DNA of 26,537 nt, taken from assembly GCA_025716855.1 (NCBI GenBank), contig JAIXMQ010000151.1:1-26537 (forward strand), given 5' to 3'. Positions within the stretch are counted from its first letter, which is position 1; the number at the start of each line of letters is the position of its first letter. Positions 1 to 10,523 of this stretch are shown here, piece after piece. The notes beneath the pieces are model-generated. The model was given only the letters and a program-made list of their open reading frames with translations, did no database searches and was not told where the DNA came from. The stretch is from Pilaira anomala (taxonomy: Eukaryota; Mucoromycota; Mucoromycetes; Mucorales; Mucoraceae). A program made the translations under genes and the position numbers.

Positions 1-2
1 GT

Positions 3-350
3 TTACCTCCACGTACCAAACTGATTGAGCCGACTTTGACTCTTTTCAAAGCAGGTTTATCACCTGCTTCAAACGTCTTATTTGGTTGGATTGAACAAGG
101 CGAAAAAGGTAATTAATTTGAATTGTGCTCTTCATCCATTTTGATTATATTTACATTTATTTATGTAGGCGATAACGATTTAAAGCAAGAATATCTTGAT
201 ATTAGACAAGATTTAGCGGCTGTCTCGCCTTTACAATCTAATACACCTACAACAAACACCTCATCTAGTACTTCTTCGACTTCTGAATCCAAACCTAAAT
301 CGAAAACCGTTCCAAAGTGGTTACAAAAGGGTTTATTTAATAAAAAATAA
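3..350 (+). CDS. C-terminal end of a UBX/TUG (ASPSCR1)-like protein, 5' part outside window
   Basis: Partial gene entering from the left edge. Two exons are visible: 3-108 and 169-350, with a 60-nt GT..AG intron between them, and a TAA stop at 348-350. The frame stays open across the join (codon split after its first base). The translated tail has a beta-grasp-like end (KLIEPTLTLFKAGLSPASNV, then LFGW). A low-complexity Thr/Ser stretch follows, then a basic end with the motif VPKWLQKG. That order, and the VPKWL motif near the C-terminus, resemble the UBX-domain end of ASPSCR1/TUG/Ubx4 proteins, which are adaptors of the Cdc48/p97 ATPase. The family call is from remembered motifs only. The 5' part is needed to be sure, and another UBX-type protein is possible. 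Confidence 0.6.
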
Positions 351-930
351 AACGTACTTTATACACCAATAATGCAACTAATCATATATAGATCACTCAC
401 AACAAGTATAACTCTTGTTGCTTGTGAAAACGAAAATCCATTAACCAGGAAAACGTTAAATGTCAAATTATTATGATTTGTAATGAATGGCTATTAGATG
501 ATCATTAACTGTGTTGTAGGTATTATTATAATCTCTAATAAAATATTTGTTAAATAAATCCCACAATGCATAAAAAAATTGTACCACGTCAAGGCAACAG
601 TTTTTTTTTTTTTTTAAAAAAAAAGAGTTGTTAAATTAATAACAAAAAGTAAAAATTATAAATACTCGCCATAAATTTTACTTATCTTGGTGAAAACACA
701 TAAATTCATAACATTCAATAAAAAGTGTAAAACATTTTTGCTTGTCAGCAAACATAACCACTCTTCAAGGTGCCTTTTGCGTCGTGTGACTGTCGGATTG
801 ACATTTTTCTATGAATTTCGATTGACACTTTCTGAATATAATTTCGCGTAATTTTTTCTTTTTCTTCTATTTCCTTCTTCTTCTTTTTTATTTTCATAAA
901 GAAAGCGAAAGAAAGAAAAAAAAAATTACA
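351..930. other. Intergenic region upstream of AHA1
   Basis: No coding region is supported. The stretch holds the 3' end of the upstream gene and the AHA1 promoter. A poly-T run followed by poly-A lies near 600-625. A pyrimidine-rich block (mixed CTT repeats) lies at about 855-895, directly before the AHA1 start codon. Such blocks are common before start sites in this window. No clear TATA box or perfect heat-shock element was found. Confidence 0.5.
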
Positions 931-2209
931 ATGTCTAACTGGAAAAATGTTAACAACTGGTAAAGCTTTTATTAAAAAAAAAAAAAAAAAACTTCTTTTT
1001 TTTTGATTTACTAAACTTTATTTTAGGCACTGGTAAATATTTAGAAAAAATACATAGTAGATACTTTGAGTTTTTAAATATTTGTGTATTTAGGGTCAAT
1101 AAGAATTGTTTAAAGTGGGCACAAAACTACTTTACTGAACATCTTGTTGGTCTTGAGGCTGAAAGAAATGGTAATAAAGCAACCATTACCAAGATGGTTG
1201 AATGTACTGGTGATGTTGACTTGAACCAAAGAAAGGGAAAGATTATTACCATTTACGATGTTGTTTTGAAGCTTGACTGGAGTGGTAAAGTAACTCTTTT
1301 TTTTTTTAAAAAAAAAAAATGTCATGTACAAAATATGCTAATACTACTTTTATATATATATATATATATATAATGAAAAGGTACTCTTGCTGATGGTACA
1401 GAAGTAACAGGGTCTATTCATATCCCCGAGATTGCTCATGATACTGATTCTGACGATTATGTTGTAAGTAATAAAAAAAAAAAAAAAGAGGTGGTAATAA
1501 ATAAATAATATTAACATAATTATATTTAAAGTTTGAAATCTCGATCAATGATGATAGTAATGCCAAGCAAGCAATCAAGGAAGTAGTTCGTAAGGGTTTA
1601 ACTCCATTATTGATTAAAGAATTTGAAAAGTTCTCTGATGCTATGATCAAGGAAAACTGTGAAGATGTTTATATTGAATCTCACAAGATGGGTACTCCTA
1701 CACCTCCTCGAGTCGCTACTACTAAGGAACATTCATCTAGTACAAAGTTTGGTAGTTCTTCTGGTACTACGGTTGATGCTACTGCAGAAGTACCTGCCAA
1801 GAAGGTGAATACCACTTCATTAAGTGAAACTACCGAATTTCAAACATCTGCACACGAACTTTATGAGACATTAACTGATGTTCAACGTGCACAAGTTTGG
1901 ACACGTGGACCAGTCAAGTTATCCAAGGAAGTTGGAACTAAATTTGAACTTTTTGGAGGTAATGTATCTGGAGAAATATTAGAATTGGTACCAGATAAAA
2001 AGATTGTTCAAACTTGGAGATTAAGATCTTGGCCTGCTGGACATTTCTCTAAAGTAACATTAGAATTTGATCAAGGCAGTGATAGTGTTACATTAAAGAT
2101 GCATCAAACTGGTATTCCAGTTGGAGAAGAAGAATTGACTAGAACGAATTGGTCTGGATATTATTGGAGAGCTATTAAGGGATCTTTTGGATTTGGTGTT
2201 AATTTTTAA
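931..2209 (+). CDS. AHA1: Aha1-type activator of Hsp90 ATPase (co-chaperone)
   Basis: Cytosolic co-chaperone that binds Hsp90 and stimulates its ATPase cycle. Five exons are inferred: 931-959, 1027-1032, 1094-1284, 1381-1463 and 1532-2209, giving 328 residues (the yeast protein is about 350). The N-terminal Aha1_N domain (about 6-150) carries the family signature NVNNWHW near residues 6-12 and NQRKGK further on. The C-terminal AHSA1/START-like domain (about 198-328) has FELFGGNVSGEI, IPVGEE and the terminal FGFGV motif. A Ser/Thr-rich linker separates the two domains. Exon 2 is only 6 nt and supplies the conserved His-Trp. The intron at 1285-1380 contains a pure TA repeat. At the end of exon 3 the donor could instead lie three bases later, adding one Lys and Gly variant without changing frame. 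The stop codon is 29 nt from the stop of the convergent gene on the other strand. Confidence 0.93.
1027..1032 (+). other. AHA1: 6-nt microexon of AHA1
   Basis: Sequence GCACTG lies between an acceptor (TTTTAG ending at 1026, with a CTAAAC branch-like site at about 1010) and a donor (GTAAAT from 1033). With its neighbours it encodes the last two bases of Trp10, all of His11 and the first bases of Trp12. This restores the NNWHW signature that the Aha1 family keeps from yeast to human. Skipping it is also in frame and would remove just His and one Trp. Confidence 0.82.
1351..1372. repeat. (TA)n microsatellite in AHA1 intron
   Basis: Eleven uninterrupted TA units inside the third intron of AHA1, between the branch-like GCTAAT and the acceptor. 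It is likely length-variable between strains. Confidence 0.9.
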
Positions 2210-2238
2210 TAAATAAAAAGGGAAAAAAATAAAATAGA

Positions 2239-3138
2239 TTATTTATTTATTGTATATACAATATATATTTTAAGATCTTCTCTTAATACATGACTGATAC
2301 ATTCTATTGAAGGTAGTTGAAGTTGATAGTAATTTAACCAACTAAAGAGTGCAGATTGAACTTGAATATCTGTAACAAGTGATAATTGAATCAAATCTTG
2401 TGATTTTTGTAATTTTGTTAATGTATTTAAATGATGAAAAGTAAAAGGGGTATCAGGTATAATGAATAGATTTGTTGTGTTACTCGATGTAAGTGTAATT
2501 TTTAGTACTGCTTTATCTACTCCTGTTAATTTATCTTTTGATGCAAATAGTTTCACAAAGTATGCCGATGAATAAGGAAGTATCGTTCTAGAAACCACGA
2601 TATCATGAATTTGGTATGAACGAGTCAAAAATCTACCTTTTAAACCACAATACTTCTATACTCGTTCATACTAGTTAATATAACTATATATATATATATT
2701 TATATATGTATTATTCTCACCTTCTTGACATGGATAATGGGTGTATGTTTTATTTTGTTGTGATGAATCGAGGGTAACGGCTTATTTATGGCGAGATCGA
2801 CAGCAGAATCAAATGCGGTTTGTAGATAAACAGATGACGATTTTTTATCATTATGCATCGTAATAGTAACAGATGAATCGATACTTAATTTTGGTAAAGA
2901 TTTAACTATTTGAATTGTTATTTTTACTGCATAATTATTATAGTTCTATAATATATTTACCTTTCCATTGATCATCATCATCATCATTATTACTAATAAA
3001 TGTACGAGATTCTATATCAATTTTTGATTTTAATTGTTCAATTTGATGTCGTATTTTTTGAGATAGATAATAAACAGTTTTATAAGCCTGCTTATTTTTC
3101 ATGTTGTTTTTATCGAGTGATTGAATTAAAGTGTCCAT
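2239..3138 (-). CDS. Unrecognised 259-residue protein, three exons
   Basis: I do not recognise this gene. Exons on the minus strand are inferred as 3138-2961, 2905-2721 and 2655-2239, with introns of 55 and 65 nt; all joins keep frame. The first 40 residues are a predicted helix rich in Lys/Gln/Leu (YYLSQKIRHQIEQLKSKI), likely coiled coil. An acidic run of five Asp follows at about 51-55. The remainder alternates beta-like and helical segments with no Cys/His metal site, signal peptide or membrane span. A second possible acceptor at 2927 would give a 34-nt intron and seven extra residues, also in frame. The layout (short N-terminal coiled coil plus mixed alpha/beta domain) would suit a small complex subunit such as a kinetochore or Mediator component, but nothing in the sequence proves this. 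It is convergent with AHA1. Confidence 0.65.
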
Positions 3139-3617
3139 TATGAGAGAAAAAAAGGGGACAATACAGATTCGTGCTAGGATTTGCATTATACACTGTATGT
3201 ATATAGTACCATTGTAAGCTGAAAAGAGAAAAAAGAGAGAGAGGGGTGGGTGTGTGTGTGGGGGGGGGGGGGGGGGGGAAAGGAAATGTGTTTTTTTTTT
3301 TATCAAAGGAGGCATATTAAACCCTCTCCTATCAATAATAGTTTAAAAAAAATGTAGGTTTATAACAATGGTGATGATGATGTCAATATATATATCTTAG
3401 CACAACAATGAGTATATATTATGTAAAAGAAAAAAAAAAGATAATTTTATTATGTACATGGTTCATAAAAAAAAAGGCATAATATAATCATAATAGAATA
3501 TAAATGTATATATATAAAAGCATAATAATAATAATAAAAAGGAATGTATGATTGACATATGATAATGATGCTTATAAAAAAAAGGAAAGTTTTAGCAAAA
3601 TATGAACGAATGAATAA
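3139..3617. other. Intergenic region with poly-G tract
   Basis: No gene is seen. It holds the promoter side of the unrecognised minus-strand gene and the 3' flank of the zinc-finger gene. It contains the TG/G repeat described separately, several poly-A runs and ATA/TAA microsatellite-like stretches near 3525-3540. Confidence 0.5.
3250..3278. repeat. TG repeat running into a 19-nt poly-G tract
   Basis: Alternating GT (about five units) followed by 19 consecutive G (3260-3278). It lies about 110-140 nt upstream of the start codon of the minus-strand gene at 3138, where it reads as poly-C then AC on the sense strand. It is highly unusual in this AT-rich window. Confidence 0.9.
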
Positions 3618-4287
3618 CTAACAATAAGTAAAGTAAGAGTCTTGACTGGTATAAAGTTTCGGTAAAGTATTATGGTTATGAGAAAGATAGTAAAAAGAAG
3701 ATAAATCATCTTCAATGGGAGAAGGAAAAGTAGTAGAAGAATCGTCCGTGTCCTCTTCTTCTGTTTGTTCTGAAATTGTCTGTTGATGGTATTGATATTG
3801 ATGTTTCCACTGAAGTGTTGGAGATAGGGAAAATGATTGAGTATGTATAGGTTTAGGGTTCGACATTTCAGGTATATCATTAAAAGGTTTCCATTGAAGC
3901 ATTGTTCTCTTTGTAGTAGAACCATGCGATACTTTTTGATGCGTTGTCAAGATCGTTTTACGTGCAAAACTTTTATTACATCCCTCATGTCGGCATTTAT
4001 ATGGTCTTTTACCAGTATGAATACGTCTATTGTATTCAAAAAGTTAGGAGAGAGAGAGAGAGAGAGAGATCATTTATAACTATTTACCTGTGACGAGCTA
4101 AAGAAGAACTATCACTAAAATTCTTTTTACAATCTTCAAATTCACATACATGAGGTCTTTCACCAGAATGTGTTCTCATATGAACTTTTAATGCCGAACG
4201 TTGAATAAAGCTTTTACCACAAGTAACTTCCTGACATACATAAGGTCTAATATTATTATTGTTAATAAGTGTATACATTATATGTCA

Positions 4288-4321
<34 letters not shown>

Positions 4322-4517
4322 TTTCGTTGGTATGGATACGTAAATGTCTAGCTAAATCAGATCGTCTTCCTATTATAAAAATTTAATAATTTGATAATAG
4401 TAATGTTGTGTAATGTCATATATTACCGAAAGCTTTTTTACAGTTGAGCATATTGCATTGATGAGGTTTAGATTGATTTTGTTGAGTTTCAATGTGAATA
4501 AGTTCGAGAATGTCCAT
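3618..4517 (-). CDS. C2H2 zinc-finger protein with four tandem fingers
   Basis: Probable DNA-binding transcription factor. Minus-strand exons are 4517-4427, 4369-4321, 4246-4088 and 4026-3618, giving 235 residues; introns are 57, 74 and 61 nt. Four adjacent C-x4-C-x12-H-x3/4-H fingers span residues 21-134: Cys21/26-His39/43, Cys51/56-His69/73, Cys81/86-His99/103 and Cys111/116-His129/134. They are joined by the usual TxE/KRP linkers. The C-x4-C spacing throughout resembles the TFIIIA/GLI/Zap1-like class. The C-terminal 100 residues are low-complexity (Gln/Ser/Thr) with an acidic patch ([10 protein letters not shown]), a plausible activation region. The second intron contains a 28-nt poly-T (plus strand) and the third a GA repeat. 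The target genes are unknown. Confidence 0.88.
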
Positions 4518-5064
4518 AATAATAAAATAAGTAATAATAGAAAAGAAGAAGGATAAAGAAAAAAAAAAAAAAAAAGGACATGTAGTGTTTATATAGCAGA
4601 CATATTTTTAATTTCATAGGAGCCGTTTGACACTTTTGAGGAGAGAGAAGAACATCGGATCTACCAGCAAAGGAGATAAAAAACGTCTGTCCACCCTCCT
4701 ACACATCAATTCTGTTTTCTTTTTCTTTTTTTGGCCCCCTTTTATTTTCCATGTGCTTTTATATTTTTTTTTGACTTGCTCATCATAAAATTTATTGTTA
4801 ATTATCGATATACAAGATCGAATCCACTCCTTTTTTTCTTTATTATTATTATTATCTTTTAACAAAAAAAAAAAGTTGTCAAGTTGAAAAGTTAACTTTT
4901 TGACAACATCACTTTACTGTACGGGAAAAAAAAAAAAAGCTAAAATAGTAAATGTATGTACACACATACAAATCCCTTGAACAGTAACTGGTTTTTCTTT
5001 TATTGTTTGAGCGCGAATGATTGTTTATCCGATTTTGACCCCCACTCATTTTAGTATGGTCTCA

Positions 5065-5095
<31 letters not shown>

Positions 5096-5143
5096 TCGCG
5101 TACTTTTAAAAAAAAGATGGGGTTTTTATTTGGTATTCTTTTT
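4518..5143. other. Intergenic region, zinc-finger promoter and carbonic anhydrase 3' flank
   Basis: No coding region is supported; the short open frames here are low-complexity shadows. It contains several A runs, including 25 A at 5071-5095. A short imperfect palindrome, AAGTTAACTT, lies near 4890. Confidence 0.5.
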
Positions 5144-6259
5144 TTAGCGTTGACTTTCTTGTGTGACATAGATGGATTGAAGTGTGTTACCGTTACTAGC
5201 AGCCCATTCCAACTTCTTTGCAGTTCTGTGTTTTATTAAAAAATTAGTACATAAAAATAAAAAAAAAAATCATTTTTTAATATTTTACCCAGATTCAATA
5301 TCATAAGCCCAAGCATGTACAGTTAATTTTTGACCATTCTTCCAAGCATTTTGAACAATAGTAGAATGACAAACGTTTTCAGCAGAGTTAATTACATTTA
5401 ACTCAATTAATTTATGAAGACGTGCAGTTTTATCTTCAATTGCTTCTAATTCACTCTTGTGAACTATTAGATACAGAAAAGAGAAAGTTAGTAATTTTTT
5501 TTTTAAAAAAAATTAAATTAAAAGTCATATTTACGTCTGTAGACATCTTTAATATTTCTAAGCCAATTATCGATAAGACCGTATTGACCATGTCCATGTG
5601 CAGCACCAACACCACCACAATTATAATGACCTATGATGAAAGAAAGAGATAAATATTTTGAATGGCCGATTTTTTAATATTAATTTAGATACTGTACCAC
5701 AAACGATGATGTGTTCGACTTTTAATACCTCGACAGCGTATTGTAACACGGAAAGACAATTGAGATCTGAGTGACTTACTACATTAGCAATATTTCTATG
5801 AACAAATACTTCACCAGGGCCAAGTTGTAAGATTGAATTCTTAAATAGAAAATTAGTAAAAGTCAAACAAACAAAATAAATAAATTTTACTCACGGCTGG
5901 TACACGAGAATCGGAGCAACCTACGGGAAAGAAAGTTTTTTTAATAAAAAAAAAAAAATTTTAACTTTTTTGTATTCTTCTTTACCAATCCAAAGGATCT
6001 TGGGTTGTTGCATAGTTGCAATTCTCTTGAAAAAGTTGGGATCTTCCTCTAAAATGGATTTTGCCCAGATTTTGTTTTGCTCTAATAAACCATCTAAATC
6101 AATATCATCAACATTGAATTTAGTTGTGTTGGCTGTAGGAAAGACAGATTGATTGACGAGTTCTAAAGTGAATAAACAATTGATGTTCATAAACAATGAA
6201 TGTTAATAAACAATTGATAGATAGAATTTATACATACTGTTATGTTGTTGTTCAGGCAT
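5144..6259 (-). CDS. Beta-class carbonic anhydrase
   Basis: Zinc enzyme interconverting CO2 and bicarbonate. In fungi it supplies bicarbonate to carboxylases, such as the pyruvate carboxylase encoded further right. Seven minus-strand exons are inferred: 6259-6238, 6162-5986, 5920-5895, 5839-5698, 5630-5535, 5463-5289 and 5225-5144, giving 239 residues, which is typical for the family. All active-site elements are present: Cys68 in CSDSR, the Asp70/Arg72 dyad, and His124 and Cys127 in HYNCGG as the other zinc ligands. The conserved [11 protein letters not shown] segment is also there. No mitochondrial targeting peptide is evident (MPEQQHNK start), so a cytosolic enzyme is likely. Exon 1 is 22 nt and exon 3 is 26 nt. 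The start lies 172 nt from the stop of the next minus-strand gene. Confidence 0.95.
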
Positions 6260-6332
6260 AGTTATATATAAAAAAGTATTATAGAGAGAAAGAAAAAAAA
6301 GAAATTTTTTTTTTTTTTTGGGCTTTTTAATT

Positions 6333-6358
6333 ATTTTTTTTTTTTTGGGGGGGGGGGG
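6333..6358. repeat. Poly-T/poly-G junction
   Basis: A run of 14 T followed by 12 G (6347-6358), in the short space between the carbonic anhydrase start and the JIP5 stop codon. It is a second G-tract of the kind seen at 3260. Confidence 0.85.
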
Positions 6359-6431
6359 TACATAACCGGAGTTTAACCTTTCTAAATGATGATATCTTTA
6401 TATCTTCATCAGATGGGTTTTTTGTCTTGCA

Positions 6432-7689
6432 TTACATATTTTCAAAAAATTGTCCACGTGTCTTTGCTCGTTTCATTAAGGGTAAATCACCATTATCATC
6501 ATCATCATCAATTTCGTCACTGTACTTTCGTTTAGTTTGATCTTGTTCAAATAAGAATTGAATATTCCAGAACTTCAACTGTAAATCATGTGCACAACTA
6601 GCCAAGTAATTATTCTTCATCTTTACACATTCAATTGGAAAATCTTGTCCATGATCACCCAAGATACCTTCAAACTTTTTTGGTAATAAAGAAATAAACC
6701 TTAATAATCCATCACTTGCTCCAGTACAAATTGCACTTTCATCTAGTTTACATATCGCATCCACTGAGCTAGGATGACCTATCCATTTCGTTGTCTTTTC
6801 CCATTTATTCCAATCCCATATATATAATGCTCCACTCTGCGATCCTGCAATTACACTCTCACCATTCTATAGAATCATTGTCATCAATAAACCTTTACTT
6901 TATTTATATCATATGTATCTTTTACCTTGACTACTGTCATGGATAATAATTCATCATCAATTTCATCGGATAACATCACTTTTTGGTTCAGCTGTCTCGT
7001 GTCATGAATTGAAAGTAACCCATCTCCACTTGCAACTAATAGACTGGATTTACAATAATTCATATCCGATATAAAGTCATCATGCACCTTATACTCTGCA
7101 ATTGATTTACATGTTCTCATATCCCAAATCTAATAGAACATTCAGCCTTTTTTTTTACCATTTATTTTATCCATTTTTTTTTTTTTTTACCTTTACGATT
7201 CCTTCATCATCTCCGGTTGCTGTTAAATTAGTATCTAGTTTGCATATTTTATTAATAGGATATCTATTGTTTTCAAAGTAATAATTAGTTTCTTTAAAGA
7301 GAGGTTTCTATTTATATATTTACTTGTGAGCTTTGGGTATCTTGTATAATAATCGACCGTTTGAAACGTCCAGCGCTTGAATCGATTTATCTCTTGAAAT
7401 AGACATTAGATGAGCACCATCATTAGTGAATTCAACACCACGTAATGACTTTTTAGATACTTGAGTAGACCAAGCTAATTCGTTTTGCTTAAGGCTATAA
7501 TTAAAACTAAAAAAAAAAAAACAATGAGGTTAACATTCTGTAACACTTTTCTCATCTTTTCTAAATGTACCATTGTACTTGTCCGTTTATTAAGCCAACT
7601 GCTACTATATCATTCGAAGGATGAAACGAAAAATCAAATATATGTTCTTTAAATGTTATCGGTTCAGGTTGTGTTTCTTGTATTGACAT
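6432..7689 (-). CDS. JIP5: WD-repeat protein of the JIP5/WDR55 family
   Basis: Beta-propeller protein linked to ribosome biogenesis in the nucleolus (family knowledge). Minus-strand exons are 7689-7571, 7506-7324, 7263-7191, 7129-6926 and 6866-6432, giving 337 residues. Introns are 59-64 nt and every join keeps frame. WD-like repeats follow one another from residue 15 on (for example VKIWDMRTCK, ALYIWDWNKW, LQLKFWN). Phrases such as TATGDDEGIVKIWD and ICTGASDGLLR match the family. The tail has an acidic run (DEIDDDDDNGD) followed by a basic cluster (MKRAKTRGQFF), which fits the usual JIP5/WDR55 C-terminus and a nuclear signal. Another WD40 protein remains possible, but the N-terminal start (FDFSFHPSNDIVAVGLINGQ) strongly supports the call. 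Confidence 0.88.
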
Positions 7690-9281
7690 TTCAAATACAC
7701 ACACACACTTTAAAAAAAAAATATTTTTTTTTTTTTTTCTGCTTAATTTTTTTTTTTTTTTAGCGCTTGTTTAATTATTCCACAAATTACAGATAAAATT
7801 TGCAGATCTGAAAAATGAGCAGTGTGAGGATGTATCACCTTGATAAGAATGGTAATATAAAAGATAAAGCTTTGACCCAGGGTTCTAGGAAAAAAGAGTA
7901 CAGGAACAACGCGGAAAGTGTTTCCTCCCCCCAAAAAAAAAAGTGGAAAGTAACATATTTCATTCAATGACATATTGGAATCATGAGTTTTTTTCTATTA
8001 TATAACTAATATAGAATGAAACAAAGTTTTATTATAATATTTATTTGATTGAAGACACACAAACAATTGAATCTAACAAAAAAAAAAAACTCTAATATAA
8101 AAAAATTATGTTGTTGTTCATGTGTTTACTTTTGTCAAGGTACACAATAATAAAAAAAAGGTCAGTTTTTTTTTATCATTCACACTACCGAAAGGGTATC
8201 AGCCGAAACAAGTTCAAATCCGAATTCTCTGTACCACTGTTTAGTTAAAATAAATCTAGAACTAGCATTTACCGTCAAATCAAGAGTAACATGCAAGAAA
8301 AAAAAAAAAGGACTATTTTTCATTGGTGAGAAAAGATAAAAAAAAGGGTTGGGGGTCTAAGAGAGGGTGCAGGATGAATTTCAATTTGTGTATGTGAAAA
8401 AAAAAAAAATTATCTTTTTATTGTTGTTTTATTATAAGCAAAGTGGCGGGAAAATACACTCTTGCTCGAAAAGGAAAAACAAAAAAATGGCCTTACATTC
8501 ACTGGAAATTACTCTTTCAATAACTATAATGACCTACAAACAAAGCCTCTTTTTGAATGAATAAAAAAATCGTATTCATTATTAGGATGTAGCTTTGTTA
8601 TGTTTTTACTGTGTCTGTAATTAACTTGAAGATTCAATTGAATGAAACAAGGTTCTATCAAGAATTTACATAGTTTAAGCTTTTTCTGTCAGAAGCAGTA
8701 TGTACATTGAACCGCAAAAAAAAAAGGGGGGATATGATGCATGAAAAAGGAAACCTGTGCTTAATTCTGTATTTGTTTCTCAAAACGTACGATTATTTTT
8801 TTTCTTTAGTACCGAGTTTCAATGTTTCCTCAGTTACATGTCTATGAATAATAATGGGAACTATGTAATTGTTAGTGTGCTGTAAGTGTTGTAGAATAAT
8901 TATGTAAATTTGAATTCGAAGTGAAATCACAAGTCTAAAAATATATACTCATTTGACAAATTAACTTTGAAACCTGTAAGAATTTATCTTTTTTTTTTTT
9001 TTACAGTTAAGAAAAAAGGGTACCAGATAAAATAACATTATCTTATATAACAGCGTTGTTGCTGATTTAAGAGAGAGAAAAAAAAAAAGGATTGTCATTT
9101 TTTAACTGCATGAAATATTTATTTGCAAGTCCTTAAAATGATTGAGCATTGCATCACTTTTTAGTTATGTGATCAAGTTAGAGCTAAAAATTCACCGCCT
9201 AGACTTTACGAGCAGAGGCACAGCTTTTCACGTCAATATTTAAAAATACTCATCAAGCTTATAAATATTCCTGTTATTATT

Positions 9282-9315
<34 letters not shown>

Positions 9316-9530
9316 GTTTCATAAGTTTTACATATAGTAGTAATAGTAGTAGTAGTAAGTTGTTATGGTTATATTTTATTATTATTAAATATTAAAGATA
9401 CGTTAATATATCATCACTACTTTATAAAAAAAAAGTGCTTCGACACGTCATTTTGAAAAGCTTAAAAAAAAAAAGACTATCCAAAAATGAAGATCGTCCG
9501 GATTTTAGGGTTCACAAAAAGTTTGAAGGT
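7690..9530. other. 1.8-kb gene-free AT-rich stretch
   Basis: No coding region, tRNA or element remnant could be supported. Open frames here are short and low-complexity. It contains many A/T runs (28 T at 9288-9315) and a TAG/TAA-rich microsatellite near 9330-9400. The left end must hold the JIP5 promoter and the right end the 3' flank of the DUF4112 gene. An unannotated noncoding RNA cannot be excluded by eye. Confidence 0.5.
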
Positions 9531-10390
9531 TTACTTTTTACCGAAAAAGGTTCCATACTTTTTCTTTTTAGTTGTCTCATCTTCGTCAACAGTAGATATC
9601 TCGTTTCCATTTTCATCTAGTTCAGTAATGACAGGTGGTTCAGTATGATTGACTTGATGAGCAGGTACGGTAGTAGAAGTTGTTGTTGAAGGTTGTAATA
9701 TCTTGTGTATTGTACTACCACCGACATCACCGTTACGTGTTATACCAGCATCATCCGTAATCACTATCTGTTCACCTTTCTCCAAACGAAGTTCATCTCT
9801 TCTTCTCATAATTAAATATTCTTCTAGTAGTTGTGCGTTACGCCAGTTACATTTAAACAAAATATCAAGGATATCACCTGCGATCGGTGTTAAACCAACC
9901 TATAATATATATATAATGTCAAAAAAAAAAAAAAAAACTACAAGTAAATCATACTATACAACTTTACCATAAAATCAATAAAGACATTCATCATCATTTT
10001 AGCAATTATTTCTTTTGGTAAATTTGCTTTACAAGCCGTCTTGATTAATTGTAAAGAAAAGGCAACGCCAAGAAAATCACCAATACCCGGTATCAAACCA
10101 ATCAAACCATCCAAACCAATATTAAAACAACAACAGTGAAATCCTTGATCTAAATACCAAGCCCTGTTCTTTACCTTTAAAAGAATCTTTCGATCATGTT
10201 TACTTAATAACATATCAGGTGTAAACACTTTATCTTTCTTCCACCAGTAATGCTTTTGTTTGGCTGCAGCTTCTTGTGTGGCTGCAATCACTTCTGGGTC
10301 TGTTTCATAATTTGGTTTATTACGATGGATTTGGTCTGAGGCTTTGCCTAGTACTTTCTTTTTAGCGTAATTTGTAGCTGCTACTTGCAT
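9531..10390 (-). CDS. DUF4112 domain protein
   Basis: Fungal protein of unknown function with the DUF4112 domain. Two minus-strand exons, 10390-9968 and 9899-9531, are joined across a 68-nt intron, giving 263 residues. The domain spans about residues 72-175. It shows its typical halves: GLDGLIGLIPGIGDFLG, a hydrophobic stretch (VAFSLQLIKTA), then NVFIDFM and VGLTPIAGDILDILFKCNWRN, where the pattern GLxPxxGD is repeated. The intron falls exactly between FIDFM and VGLTP. Two hydrophobic segments suggest membrane association. The N-terminal 70 residues are charged with Lys/Trp (HYWWKKDK). The C-terminal 90 are a Thr/Ser-rich tail ending in a Lys cluster. No signal peptide is seen. Confidence 0.9.
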
Positions 10391-10523
10391 TTTATTTAAA
10401 AAAAAATATATAAAAATAAAAAAAGAAAAATAGAAAAAGAGGCGTTTTGAAACAGAAAAAGATGTAGATCCCCTTTTTTCTCTTTTTTTTTTTTTTTTTT
10501 TTTATTATGGTTACATGACGTAA

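Noticed and set aside
780..860. Heat-shock-element-like TTC/GAA blocks before AHA1
   Set aside because: The spacing between the TTC and GAA units is wrong and the third unit is imperfect, so it cannot be called.
7743..7973. Minus-strand open frame upstream of JIP5
   Set aside because: Starts in a spacer, has a poly-Lys end from a T run, and no splice partner or motif.
8161..8240. B-box-like GTTCAAATCC suggesting a tRNA
   Set aside because: No A box upstream at proper distance and no pairing acceptor or T stem; a single motif match by chance.
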